DNA of 64,000 bases from Symbiodinium natans. Its lineage: Eukaryota; Sar; Dinophyceae; Suessiales; Symbiodiniaceae. Positions 22,201 to 30,025 of the stretch are shown in pieces. The notes beneath the pieces are model-generated. The model had not been told where the DNA came from. It worked only from the letters and a program-made list of their open reading frames with translations, and searched no databases. The DNA lies in contig CAJNDS010002302.1 of the NCBI GenBank assembly GCA_905221605.1, positions 27,501 to 91,500 of the forward strand, given 5' to 3'. Within the stretch, counting starts at the first letter, position 1, and every line of letters starts with the position of its first letter. A program made the position numbers and the translations under genes.

Positions 22201-25200
22201 GTTTATAAGGGAACCTAAACCCCCCAAAAAGGGAATTTGAATAAGGATACTACTGGGCATCCTTGTTTCCAGGGTTCCGAATCCCCCCCCCAATCTTCCT
22301 CCTAAGAACGAGCAGGATGAGCTCCTGCAACTCTTCATTTGTAATGGTCCTATGGGAGGGAGCTTAGGGTTGTTGGGTTTTGGGACCTGTGGCCCTAGCT
22401 CTACGACACCCTAAACCCTAAACCCTAAACCCTAAACCCTAAACCCTAAGCCCTAAAACCTAAACCCTAAACCCTCGCAACACAGCAAGGTGAGCTCCGC
22501 CTGGGCCTTTTCGTAGGCTTGAGCAGCTTGAGCTTGCGAAGTGGCTGCTCCCTGCGACGCCGGGGGCGGACTTGCCTCAGAGAAACTTTGGTACGAGGGT
22601 TTAGGGTTTGGGGTTTAGGGTTTAGGATTTAGGGTTTAGGGTTTGGGGTTTAGGGTTTGGGGTTTAGGGTTCAGGGTTCGGGGTTTGGGTTTAGGGTAAA
22701 GCCCCAAACCCGAAACCCTCAACGATGTCAGGCTTTTGGGGTGTGGAGAGGTCGCGGGCAGGTGTGGCGAACGTGTGCGCGCTGTACGCTTGGAGGTTCA
22801 GGGTACTTACAACCCGAACATAAGTGTAGCTGTAGCCGACTTATAAGGCCCCCTAAGTACCCTAAGAGGGTTATAACTGGGTTATAAGCACAGCTATAAT
22901 TGGGTGACTAAGTACCAACCCTAAAGCCTAAAGCCTAAAGCCTGAAGCCTGAAGCCTGAAGCCTGAAGCCTAAAGCCTAAACCCTAAAGCCTCAACCCTA
23001 AACTCCCTAAACCCTAAACCCCAAACCCCAAACCTCAAACCCTAAACCCTAAACCCTAAACCCCAAAACAAAGACCGAAGCCGGAATCCTTGGTCCCCCT
23101 GGCCATGACCGGGAGTGTGGAGAAGGCCTCCTCGGCGGGGGCTGAAAGTTCCGCAGCAGAAAGGGTGTCAGGGCTTTGGGTTTAGGGTTTAGGGGGTTTA
23201 GGGTTAAGGGGGTTTAGGGGGTTTAGGGGGTTTAGAGGGTTTAGAGGGTTTAGAGGGTTTAGAGGGTTTAGAGGGTTTAGAGGGTTTAGAGGGTTTAGGG
23301 TGTTTAGGGTGTTTAGGGTGTTTAGGGTGTTTAGGGGGGTTAGGGGGTTTAGGGTTTTTTAGGGGGTTGAGGGGGTTTAGGGGGCTTAGGGGGTTTAGGG
23401 TTTAGGTTCACAAAAAAAAAACTCCCGTTCATTAGCGCCTTATTGAGCCTTATTCGTGCCAGAGGGTACTCTCATTTGGGTCCGCTTCTGCCCCCCCCCC
23501 CCCCAAACAAAAGAAAAAGACTTTGGTGAATTCAGGGTTTCAGGGCGCAGGGTTCTAGGGTGTAGGGGCGAGGGTTTGAGGTTTTACGAGTTAGATAGAA
23601 GGTTTTGTTTGGACTGCCAATCTTACAACCCTAATAAGCACCCTAAACCCTGCTGTAAACATAGAGTCCTTGCAAACCCTCTTAACCCTAAGCCGTAGAC
23701 CCTAAACAACACCACCCTACACGTGTGTAAGACACTAGCCTCCCCAATCCCGAAGCCCTCAACCCTAAACTCTGGCCCTAAAGCCTACATGCCTTGAACC
23801 ACTGAACCATAAACCCTGCACTGCACTCTGTAGCTACTATGACCCCCACACACTACCAGGATGCATCGTCGGGCCTTAGTGAGAAAAAACGATCTGAAAG
23901 CCAAACCTGCAGCCTTCGGAACTCCTTCCGGTCTAGGGTTTAGGGTTTAGGGTTTAGGGTTCTAAAGCCTACACCCCAAACCCGACACCCATAGTAGGTT
24001 TCATAAGGAAATCAACATGCAGATCAGCGTCCGTCGGTGGCGGATACAAGATCTTCAGGGACTGAAAATCGCTGTTGCGGAACCTCGACTTCTTCGAAAT
24101 AAATGGATTTATGAGGTTTAGGGTTAAGGTTTGGGGTTTAGGTTTTAGAGTTTAGGGCCACTAGACATGACCGACTACATGTCACCTGGCCAGCGACTTG
24201 TTGAGGATTTAGGTCTCAGGGCTCTACCTACGATCAATGTGTCCCCCCACCGCGCCCGCACCCCCGCCCCCAAGCTACAGAGAAGTCCGCAGGGTAAGCT
24301 GATGTAGTCTGGAGAAAGAAGCTCAAGGTACACAACCGCACTATCCTTAAGCATGTCTGCTTTTCAAAATTTCGCATACAGAGGCAATCGCGAGCTGAGT
24401 TCAAACTTGCTTCCTCTTTGCAACGGCACGGCTTCACTGTGCAGATCCCCTAGGTCATTTTTACAACGCCCTGCTTCATTGATCGAACGACGCAAGTCCG
24501 ACCGAACCCCACAATTTCCAAACCCCTAAGCACCCCTCCCCCCCAACAAAAAAAACTCGGCTGCTGGCCTGATAGGCAGGTCCGGCGTGAAGTATCCAGC
24601 CTCAGTGACAACAGGTGTTGATAGACAGGCACAGAAATAGTAGGTCCAGAAATCATTTAACAACTAATTACATCGCCACTCTTCATTCTTTATCCTTAAA
24701 CCTAAACACTAAACCCTAAACCCTAAACCCTAAAAACCCTGCCTCAGGTCCCAGCCTGGGCCCAGTGCTCCATCTGCGAGGTCTGGAAAGGTCCCTGCAT
24801 GGTTGGGGCGACTGGGGGGGGGTTCCGGGTTTCGGGTTTCGGGTTTAGGGTTGGGGTTTAGGGTTTGGGTTTAGGGTTTAGGGTTTAGGGTTTAGGGTTT
24901 AGGGTTTAGGGTTTAGGGTTTAGGGTTTAGGGTTTAGGGTTTAGGGTTTAGGGTTTAGGGTTTAGGGTTTAGGGTTTAGGGTTTAGGGTTTAGGGTTTAG
25001 GGTATTAGGGTTTAGGGTTTAGGGTTTAGGGTTTAGGGTTTAGGGTTTAGGGTTTAGGGTTTAGGGTTTAGGGTTTAGGGTTCAGGGTATAGGGTAGAGG
25101 GTATAGGGTTTAGGGTCTGAAGTTTGCTGCGAGTTTTTGTTGGGCCTCTCGGGTGCGAGAACCTACAAACCCTCTACACCTCTAGAACTCCAGAAAACTC

Positions 25201-27959
25201 GAAAACCTTGTAGAAGCCTAGAACTCTAGAACATCAGAATCCTAAACCTCAACCCTCGACCCCTTCAGGCGCCGTAAGCCCCACAAGGCTAAACCCAAAA
25301 CCCTAAACCCTAAACCCCTAAAACCCTAAACCCCTTTCCCCCTAAAGCCCTAAAGCCCTAAACCCCTGGCCCTGAACCCTAAACCCTAAACCCTAAACCC
25401 TAAACCCCAAACCCCTAAACCCTAAACCCCCAAACGTCATTCCCGGGGCTACCGCCGCGCGCCTGGGTCTTGCCCGTGGGATCTTTGTAGTACCAACACC
25501 GGTCTTTGTTGAAGGCTTCCCGGTCCTGCGTAGGGCTTAGGGTTTAGGGTTTAGGGTTTCGGGGTTGGGGTTTGGGGTTTAGGGTTCGGGGTTTAGGGTT
25601 TGGGGTTAATGTTTACGGTTTAGGGTTTGGGTTTTGGGGTTTGGGGTTTTGGGTTTGGGGTTCAGGGTTTAGCGTCCGACGACTTACAGCTCGGGGGACA
25701 CATCTCCGTGTATCGGCTCTTCGTTATGGTTCACGCAGAGTTCAGGGTTTAGGGTTTAGGTAGCAGACTGATTGGAGAGTCATAACTGGGAGAGTTTGGG
25801 GTTCGCGGCATGTAGGCTTTAGGGGATCTAACGACCCGGTTGCACGCCCTTGAAGTACCCAGCAACCCCTCCCCCCCACTTGCGGGAGGGATCTGAGTTA
25901 GGTTCCCTGTCTTGGGGTCACTACCCTGCTTTGGGGTAGACCCTGGAAAAAAAGTATATGCTTCTTAGGTATAAGTAGGTATAATAGGAACCCACAACCA
26001 AAATAAGTATTAAAGTATAGTACTCCAAAGCCCAGTCTAGGAAAGTGCCTTCCTTCTGTTTCGCACGTGGGGGCCTCTGCCAAGCGCGCAGCCTCCAGGC
26101 GCGGGTCAGGAACTGGCTCGGGCGCGGGCTCGCGCAGGAGCCTGCATCCAGAACCCGCCAGGGGCGTAGCCGTGTGAAACACTCTAAAAACACAACCCAA
26201 AACCCCCAAACCCCAAACCTTAAACCCCAAACCCTAAACCCTAAACCAAACCCGAAAACCCTAGACCCCAAACCCTATACCCTAAACCCTACAACCCTGA
26301 CGCCCGCAAAACACGCAACGCCAGAGCCAACTTTTGACTAGGCTGCCCAGTAACCTAGGCTTAAAAAGGGTGCTCTTTTTTGCTTACAAGGGTTTAAACC
26401 CTAAACCTAAACCCTAACCCTAAACCCTAAACCCTAAACGTTTATAAGGGAACCTAAACCCCCCAAAAAGGGAATAAGGATACTACTGGGCATCCTAGCA
26501 GGGAAGCCCCGGGGCTGCCAAGGCCCCAGCCACTTAGGGCTCGGGCTTTGGAGTTTATATTTGGAGTTTAGGGTTTAGGGCTTAGGGTTTGGGGTTTAGG
26601 GTTGAGGGTTTAGGGCTTAGGGTTTAGGGCTTAGGGTTTCGGGTTTAGGGTTTAGGGTTTAGGGTTTAGGGTTTAGGGTACTTGGAAGTTCAAGTTACCG
26701 AAAACCAAAGTAAAACTGCCCACTTATAAGCCCCCCAAGCACCCTTGTGGGCCAATTGGGTGATACGTGTAGGAATATCAGGAACCAAGGATCAGGGTTT
26801 AGGGTTTAGGTTAGGCTGAATCGTTTCATCATGAAACCTAGGCAGGAACCAAGGAGGCCTCAGGGTTTAGGGTTTAGGGTTTATAGGGTCTAGGGTTTAG
26901 AGTTTAGGGTTCAGGGTTTAGGGTTCCAACACCCCTTTTTGGTTCCTAAACACTTTTTTCTATGGATGGAGAGATAGCTGCTTCTTGCAGCAGGTGAATA
27001 AAAAAGACACCACCAAGCGTTGGGGTTTAGAGTCTTCGGGTTCACGTTTTCGGGTTTAGGGCTTGGGGTCTTCGTGTTTGGGGCTTGTGGTCATAATCCC
27101 TACATCCTATGCCAGGATTTGCGGTGCTTAAGCCCGACACCCTGAAAAGTAAACGCTATGAACTCCTAAACCCTAAACCCTAAACCCGAAACCCTAAACT
27201 GAACCCTGAACCTTAACACAGCCATGACCCAACCCCAGGCTACAAGACCTACACATAAGCAAGCACCCCAGAACCCTTCACACACATTAGCCCCTGACCT
27301 CAGCCCGAATCCCTAAACCTTTGAACCCTAGAACCCCCAGACCCGAAACTCTGAAACCGCATAACCCTGCAACCCCAGACCGCGAATCCCTTAAACCTTG
27401 AATCCCTGAAACCCTTAAAACTAAATCCCAAACCAAAAACCCGAAATGCTAAACCGCGAAAAACCTAAACCACAAAACCTAAACCCTAAACCCCTAAACC
27501 CTAAACCCCAAACCCGAAACCCTAAACCCTAAGCCCCAAACCCTAAACCCCAAACCCTAAACCCCAAACCCTAAACCCTAACCCCCCCCCCCCCCCCGCT
27601 CTCCCCCCTGGGGCCCCGGACATCTCCTCTGGGCGCGCTCTCAGCGGCGTGATCGGCGTGGGAGCAGCAGTCCCTGGGAGTAGCTCGGAAGCCTCCCAGA
27701 AGCGAGACCCAACTCTCGGATCTCCCAAATACACATATACATACATACATACATATATGTTTACATTTATATGTAAATACTTATATATTGATGTATTTAT
27801 ATATTTTTGTATTTATATTTTCATATATTTACATATTTTATACATTTATGTATTTATATATTTGAAAAGTTGTATTGACATGTATATATTTATATTTTCG
27901 ATTTATACTTATATGTATAGAGAGTGTGCAAAATATGCACATAGTGAGTATAGTGTGTG

Positions 27960-27990
<31 letters not shown>

Positions 27991-28047
27991 AAATAAATAA
28001 ATAAATATATATATATATATATATGTATGTATATGTCTATGGATGTA

Positions 28048-28082
<35 letters not shown>

Positions 28083-29566
28083 ATGTCTGTATGTATGTAT
28101 GTATGTATGTATGTATGTATGTATGTATGTATGTATGTATGTATGTATGTACACACACACACATATATATATATATGTATGCATATACACATGCTTTTAG
28201 ACCCTTAGATGTATGTATATATACATAGAGAGAGAGGACTTGCGGCTAGTTTCCTGTTTTTCGGGTGGTCTTGTTCTTCTGCTTTTCTCCGGGAGGGGGG
28301 CGGAGGGGGAGGGGCTTACGTGGGTTTGGACGATTGAAGGCGTTAGGATGAATGGTTTCGGTCTCTTGATGGCACCCTAAACCAGCTCGACCCCCCACAG
28401 TTGTGCAAAAAAACGCCCAGTGTCTGGGTGGCCTTGAGGGGTTTAGGGGAGTTTAGGAGGTTTAAGGGGGTTTAGGGGTTTAAGGGGGTTTTACCGTGTT
28501 TCACGGTCTTAAGGTTTAGGGGTTGAGGGGGTTCAGGGATTTAGGGGGGTTTAGGGTTTAGGGATTTAGGGATTACGGCTTGGATGGTGTTTAGGATTCC
28601 GGGCTGTGCAGGCTATCAACAGTACACTTTGAAGTACACTTCCCAGAAGCAAGAACAGACATGACTTCGTGAATCCCCTGTGCCCTACACCCTCCCCCGG
28701 GTTGCTAGGCCTTGGGATTTTGGATTTAGGATTTTGGATTCAGGGGTTTAGGGTTTAGGGGGTAGAAATCGAGAAACCAGACGCCAAACAAGGTTTTGGG
28801 TTCTGGGTTCCTGAACCCTAAGCCCTAAGCCCTAAACCCTAAACCCTAAACCCTAAACCCTAAACCCTAAACCCTAAACCCTAAACCCTAAACCCTGAAC
28901 CCCAAACCCAGAGTCGCCAACCACCTGAGGCGCAGCCTGACGTGGCGGAGGCGCTGTGACGCGACCGGGCTGCAAGGCCTTGGGATTTGGGGTTCAGGGC
29001 TTAGGATTTAGGGCTTAGGGTTTAGGATTTAGGGTTAGGGATTAGGGGTTTAGGGGTTAGGCTTTAGGGTTTAGGGTTTAGGACTTAAGGTTCAAGGTTT
29101 AGGGGCTAAGGGGCAATTTACTAAGTACCCTGCCTTGACCCTAAATCTTAAACCCTAAACCCTGAGCTTCCAAGTAGAAGCTGCAGGAGGGTCAGGAGGA
29201 CTTTGATGGGATCCCAAGGGCTCCACGATGGCTTTCCAAGGGAAGATTTCGTAGCACATCTTCGGATCCCGAATATACGAAACAGGCCTAGGGTTTTTAG
29301 GATTTAGGGTCGAGTTTAGGGTTTAGGCTTTAGGGGTTTAGGGTTCAGGGTTTAGGGTTTAGGTCTAACGATCGGATGTCGCGTAGGGGTTTGGGGTATT
29401 GGGTTAGGGGCTTCGGGGAGGTAAAGCTTCCAAAGGAATAGCGTTAGTCAGACATACATTTCTTTTCTTCTATGGGATGGATTGAAAATTCTTCCTAAAC
29501 CCTAAGCCCTAAACCCTGAAATGCTTTATACTTGAACACTCTTGGCTGTCTCTCACCGAAGAGCAT
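13104..29566 (-). CDS. G3: GYF-domain protein with Ala/Gln-rich tail
   Basis: Possible first exon at 29566 ([17 protein letters not shown]), then Pro/Ala-rich and other exons, then a GYF domain over four exons (25525-24017), then helical Ala/Gln-rich exons, and a possible stop at 13104. From 25525 to 18942 the junction phases match at each step (0/0, 0/0, 0/2, 2/0, then 0/0 repeatedly, 0/1, 1/0). The GYF fold, known from CD2BP2, GIGYF and Smy2 proteins, binds proline-rich peptides in splicing and translational-repression complexes. Signature seen: W-x-Y-x-D-x-x-G-x-x-Q-G-P-F, M-x-x-W, G-Y-F. The tail is compatible with an RNP scaffold. The substrate and exact family are not assigned. Confidence 0.75.
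13248..14126. other. Intron, mostly non-repetitive
   Basis: Contains an AAGATC microrepeat near 13398, short TA-rich and CCTCCT runs, a CCCTAAA block at 13820-13910 and a TTTAGGG block at 14058-14098. No coding island stands out. Confidence 0.5.
14127..14176 (-). CDS. G3 exon, [16 protein letters not shown]
   Basis: Acceptor CCCTTTCAG|AT (completes Asp), donor GATGCAG|GC. Phase 1/0. Resembles exon 18942-19000 (Tyr-x-Gln-Leu pattern). Confidence 0.7.
14798..14828 (-). CDS. G3 exon, [10 protein letters not shown]
   Basis: Acceptor CATGCTCAG|C, donor GGGCCAG|GA, phase 0/1, matching 15507-15572 and 14127-14176. Another candidate island ([13 protein letters not shown]) near 14540-14595 remains unplaced. 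Confidence 0.5.
15507..15572 (-). CDS. G3 exon, [19 protein letters not shown]
   Basis: Acceptor CAAGCTGAG|G; donor GGAGG|GTTTAG (phase 0) or GGTGCAG|GC (phase 1, low end 15518). Shares ARQRQ-x-LL with exon 19914-19947. Confidence 0.75.
15600..16559. other. Intron with TTTGGGG-variant repeat and Lys-rich island
   Basis: 15605-15945 is a TTTAGGG/TTTGGGG mixture. At 16250-16345 the minus strand has an open Lys/Ser-rich island ([16 protein letters not shown]) that may be an exon; edges not fixed. 16439-16559 is a CCCTAAA array. Confidence 0.5.
16560..16634 (-). CDS. G3 exon, poly-Ala then poly-Gln
   Basis: Acceptor [21 protein letters not shown] then [14 protein letters not shown]; donor TGTTCAG|GTAGGG. 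Alternative donors follow the CAG run (CAG|GTTCTG) or GGAG|GTGTT. Confidence 0.75.
16763..16862 (+). repeat. Three tandem ~35-bp units
   Basis: Units begin GGGTTGCTTRGGGAATTT and end CAGTAGTA; a longer period built on heptamer variants. Confidence 0.8.
17413..17451 (-). CDS. G3 exon, [13 protein letters not shown]
   Basis: Acceptor TGTGGTCAG|G, donor CCCAGCAG|GC, phase 0/0. Resembles the other Ala/Gln exons. Confidence 0.75.
17997..18160. mobile_element. Family-10 inverted-repeat element
   Basis: GGGTATAAGGAGGGACCCTAG ... GGTCCCTTATAAGGGTCCC, related to 41230-41391. A poly-C/poly-A run lies inside. Confidence 0.55.
18344..18422 (-). CDS. G3 candidate exon, 26 codons
   Basis: [20 protein letters not shown] then TCQRSS; acceptor GGGTTGAG|G, donor GCTCAG|GA. 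Phase out (1) does not fit the next exon. Confidence 0.35.
18942..19000 (-). CDS. G3 exon, [19 protein letters not shown]
   Basis: Acceptor TTGCGCCAG|AT completes an Asp codon from 19914-19947; donor CAACAG|GC. Phase 1/0. The overlapping 80-codon frame in another phase is a shadow. Confidence 0.8.
19020..19215 (+). repeat. Three tandem ~57-bp units
   Basis: Each carries GGGCTTACGCAAGCCAA followed by AAGG and heptamer variants; the core contains a small palindrome (CTTACGCAAG). Confidence 0.85.
19537..19650. repeat. Direct repeat (GCATGTTTTTGC..TGAGAACAATGAAGTTC)
   Basis: The pair of motifs occurs twice about 50 bp apart inside an intron. The flanking 19727-19840 has repeated GGCCCGTAAG. Confidence 0.7.
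19914..19947 (-). CDS. G3 exon, [11 protein letters not shown]
   Basis: Acceptor GATCACCAG|G, donor CTAGCAG|GC, phase 0/1; joins 20419-20484 and 18942-19000. Confidence 0.75.
20419..20484 (-). CDS. G3 exon, 22 codons Gln/Ala-rich
   Basis: Acceptor CTCCCTGTGCAG|G, donor GCGACAG|GTGTGT. Reads [18 protein letters not shown] then SSRQ. Confidence 0.85.
20581..20720. mobile_element. Family-1 MITE, complete
   Basis: CTTGGAGGTTCATGGTACTT ... CCCTGAACCTCCAAG. Interior TTATAACCC-type, non-coding. Confidence 0.85.
20721..21400. other. Intron, CCCTAAA variants with A runs
   Basis: 20950-21300 is decayed CCCTAAA with AAAAACCC units; 21320-21390 is a better CCCTAAA block. No exon seen. Confidence 0.6.
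21417..21500 (-). CDS. G3 exon, 28 codons Ala/Gln coil
   Basis: Acceptor ACCCTTGAG|G, donor CAACAACAG|GC. Reads [20 protein letters not shown] then AAAAAQQQ. A later GA donor (GCTGCAAG|GA) is possible but gives phase 2. Confidence 0.85.
21530..21690 (+). repeat. TTTAGGG / TTTGGGG array
   Basis: About 22 units with two patches of TTTGGGG. Confidence 0.95.
21809..21890. mobile_element. Family-1 MITE, left half
   Basis: TACTTGGAGGTTCAGGGCTT then TTATAACCC; no matching right end. Confidence 0.55.
22147..22265. mobile_element. Family-2 MITE (CTAGGCTGCCCAGT)
   Basis: CTAGGCTGCCCAGTTACCTAGG at left, TACTGGGCATCC at right; shared core GGGTTTATAAGGGAACC and CCCCCCAAAAAGGG. Copies at 26338 and 36754. 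Confidence 0.85.
22474..22575 (-). CDS. G3 exon, 34 codons
   Basis: Acceptor GTTTCTCTGAG|G. Reads [20 protein letters not shown] then [14 protein letters not shown]; donor TTGCGAG|GGTTTAG. Phase 0/0. Confidence 0.85.
22789..22916. mobile_element. Family-1 MITE
   Basis: CTTGGAGGTTCAGGGTACTT ... GGGTGACTAAGTACC; the right end lost its last bases. Confidence 0.75.
23089..23127 (-). CDS. G3 exon, [13 protein letters not shown]
   Basis: Acceptor GCCGAGGAG|G (or CTTTCAG|C farther up), donor ACCAAG|GA. Phase 0/0. Confidence 0.7.
23160..23405 (+). repeat. GGGGTTTA / GAGGGTTTA / GTTTAGGGT blocks
   Basis: Successive homogeneous variants of 8 and 9 bp, each repeated three to eight times. Confidence 0.9.
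24017..24083 (-). CDS. G3 GYF domain, exon 4
   Basis: Acceptor GAAGTCGAG|G completes Arg from exon 3. Reads [16 protein letters not shown] then TDADLH, the C-terminal edge of the GYF fold. Donor CTGCAT|GT chosen for phase; an alternative exit lies a little lower. Confidence 0.75.
24569..24600 (-). CDS. G3 GYF domain, exon 3 ([10 protein letters not shown])
   Basis: Carries the Gly-Tyr-Phe triad that names the domain. Acceptor GTCACTGAG|G, donor CTATCAG|GC; phase 0/2. Confidence 0.85.
24756..24794 (-). CDS. G3 GYF domain, exon 2 ([13 protein letters not shown])
   Basis: Acceptor AACCATGCAG|G, donor GCCCAG|GC; 13 codons in phase 0. Supplies Gly-Pro-Phe and Met-x-x-Trp of the signature. Confidence 0.9.
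24838..25100 (+). repeat. Longest TTTAGGG array in the window
   Basis: About 37 units with a single TATTAGGG interruption. It lies between GYF exons 1 and 2, toward the 3' end of that intron on the coding strand's CCCTAAA side. Confidence 0.98.
25463..25525 (-). CDS. G3 GYF domain, exon 1
   Basis: Acceptor CCTACGCAG|G, donor AAGACCCAG|GC; 21 codons reading [10 protein letters not shown] then [11 protein letters not shown], the start of the W-x-Y-x-D-x-x-G-x-x-Q signature. Phase 0/0. Confidence 0.9.
26053..26141 (-). CDS. G3 exon, acidic/Pro
   Basis: Acceptor TGGATGCAG|G; reads [20 protein letters not shown] then AEAPTCETE; donor ACAGAAG|GA. High GC3. Confidence 0.7.
26338..26498. mobile_element. 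Family-2 MITE carrying CCCTAAA insert
   Basis: CTAGGCTGCCCAGTAACCTAGG ... ACTGGGCATCCTAG. About 45 bp of CCCTAAA repeat (26396-26440) sit inside the core that is continuous at 36754-36865. Confidence 0.85.
26499..27607. other. Intron, repeats of both orientations
   Basis: TTTAGGG at 26570-26680 and 26865-26930, CCCTAAA at 27170-27580 with many CCCGAAA variants, poly-C near 27582-27597. A weak island near 26965-27010 ([10 protein letters not shown] on minus) is unplaced. Confidence 0.5.
27608..27692 (-). CDS. G3 exon, 28 codons
   Basis: Acceptor CTTCTGGGAG|G; reads [20 protein letters not shown] then PEEMSGAP; donor GCCCCAG|GG next to a G tract. Confidence 0.7.
27725..28230. repeat. AT-rich microsatellite block
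   Basis: Runs of TATATATTT-like sequence, (AATA)n 27958-28003, (AT)n to 28024, (TGTC)n 28049-28082, (TATG)n 28083-28150, (AC)n and (AT)n. All long frames here are repeat translations. Confidence 0.95.
28383..28432 (-). CDS. G3 exon, [16 protein letters not shown]
   Basis: Acceptor CCCTCAAG|G, donor GAGCTG|GTTTAG. Phase 0/2. Confidence 0.65.
28610..28677 (-). CDS. G3 candidate exon
   Basis: Acceptor GGGCACAG|G; reads [20 protein letters not shown] then DS; donor not fixed. Confidence 0.45.
28925..28978 (-). CDS. G3 exon, [18 protein letters not shown]
   Basis: Acceptor TCCCAAG|G, donor GCCTCAG|GTGGTT; 18 codons, phase 0/0. Confidence 0.75.
29201..29287 (-). CDS. G3 candidate exon, three open frames
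   Basis: Acceptor ACCCTAG|G. Phase-0 frame reads [20 protein letters not shown]; the other two frames are also open, so the reading is uncertain. Confidence 0.35.
29516..29566 (-). CDS. G3 possible first exon
   Basis: ATG at 29566 follows a repeat-free spacer; reads [17 protein letters not shown], exits at TTTCAG|GGTTTAGGG in phase 0. Confidence 0.4.
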
Positions 29567-29780
29567 CCGTCCACGCAGTGGAAGAAGGCACAGCGCACGC
29601 CACACGGAGACTGCACACACGACTGGCATCAGGATATGCTCTGAAACCAGTTGCTAAAGATCGCGTCTGAGAAAGCGCTCAAGAAATTCAAGAGATCTGT
29701 CATTTCAACTGGACGAAGACCTTGAACTGACTTGTGCAGCTCTTGTCATCACAGGTCCATGGGTCCGCTCAGCGATGACA
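29567..29780. other. Putative spacer between G2 and G3
   Basis: No telomere-like repeat, no MITE. Should hold the G2 3' UTR and G3 5' UTR. No AATAAA-type signal is evident, in keeping with dinoflagellate genes. Confidence 0.5.
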
Positions 29781-30025
29781 CTATTGAATTGCACAGTTCG
29801 TTTTCTTTCGCTGAATCAGGTCATCACTTGACGTATTCTGCCTTGTAGCCTCTGCACTCAAGCGACCAAACACTGTCTGAAAGACTTCTTCACCAGTTTC
29901 AGCAGCATCAACAAGAGCCGTGGGATCGGAGATGCCAACTATCTCACAAGCTGCATGAAAGTCCAGCAATGTTTTAATTACCCTCCATACTGCATTTTGT
30001 CCGGAGTGCAAAAACCTTTTCGCAT
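29781..30025 (-). CDS. G2 last exon
   Basis: Acceptor GTCATTACCCGCAG|AT; reads AKRFLHSGQNAVWRVIKTLL, later DPTALVDAAETGEEVFQTVF, ending TAG. Telomere-free. The longer frame running upstream through 30419 is a shadow of the finger exon in a different phase. Confidence 0.75.

Noticed and set aside
24838-25100. A true chromosome end or telomere cap
   Set aside because: Arrays are short, occur in both orientations, alternate with exons and are followed by unique sequence on both sides.
27838-28228. Frames of 61-108 codons rich in Tyr/Ile/His or Cys/Val
   Set aside because: Pure tetranucleotide and dinucleotide repeat translations.
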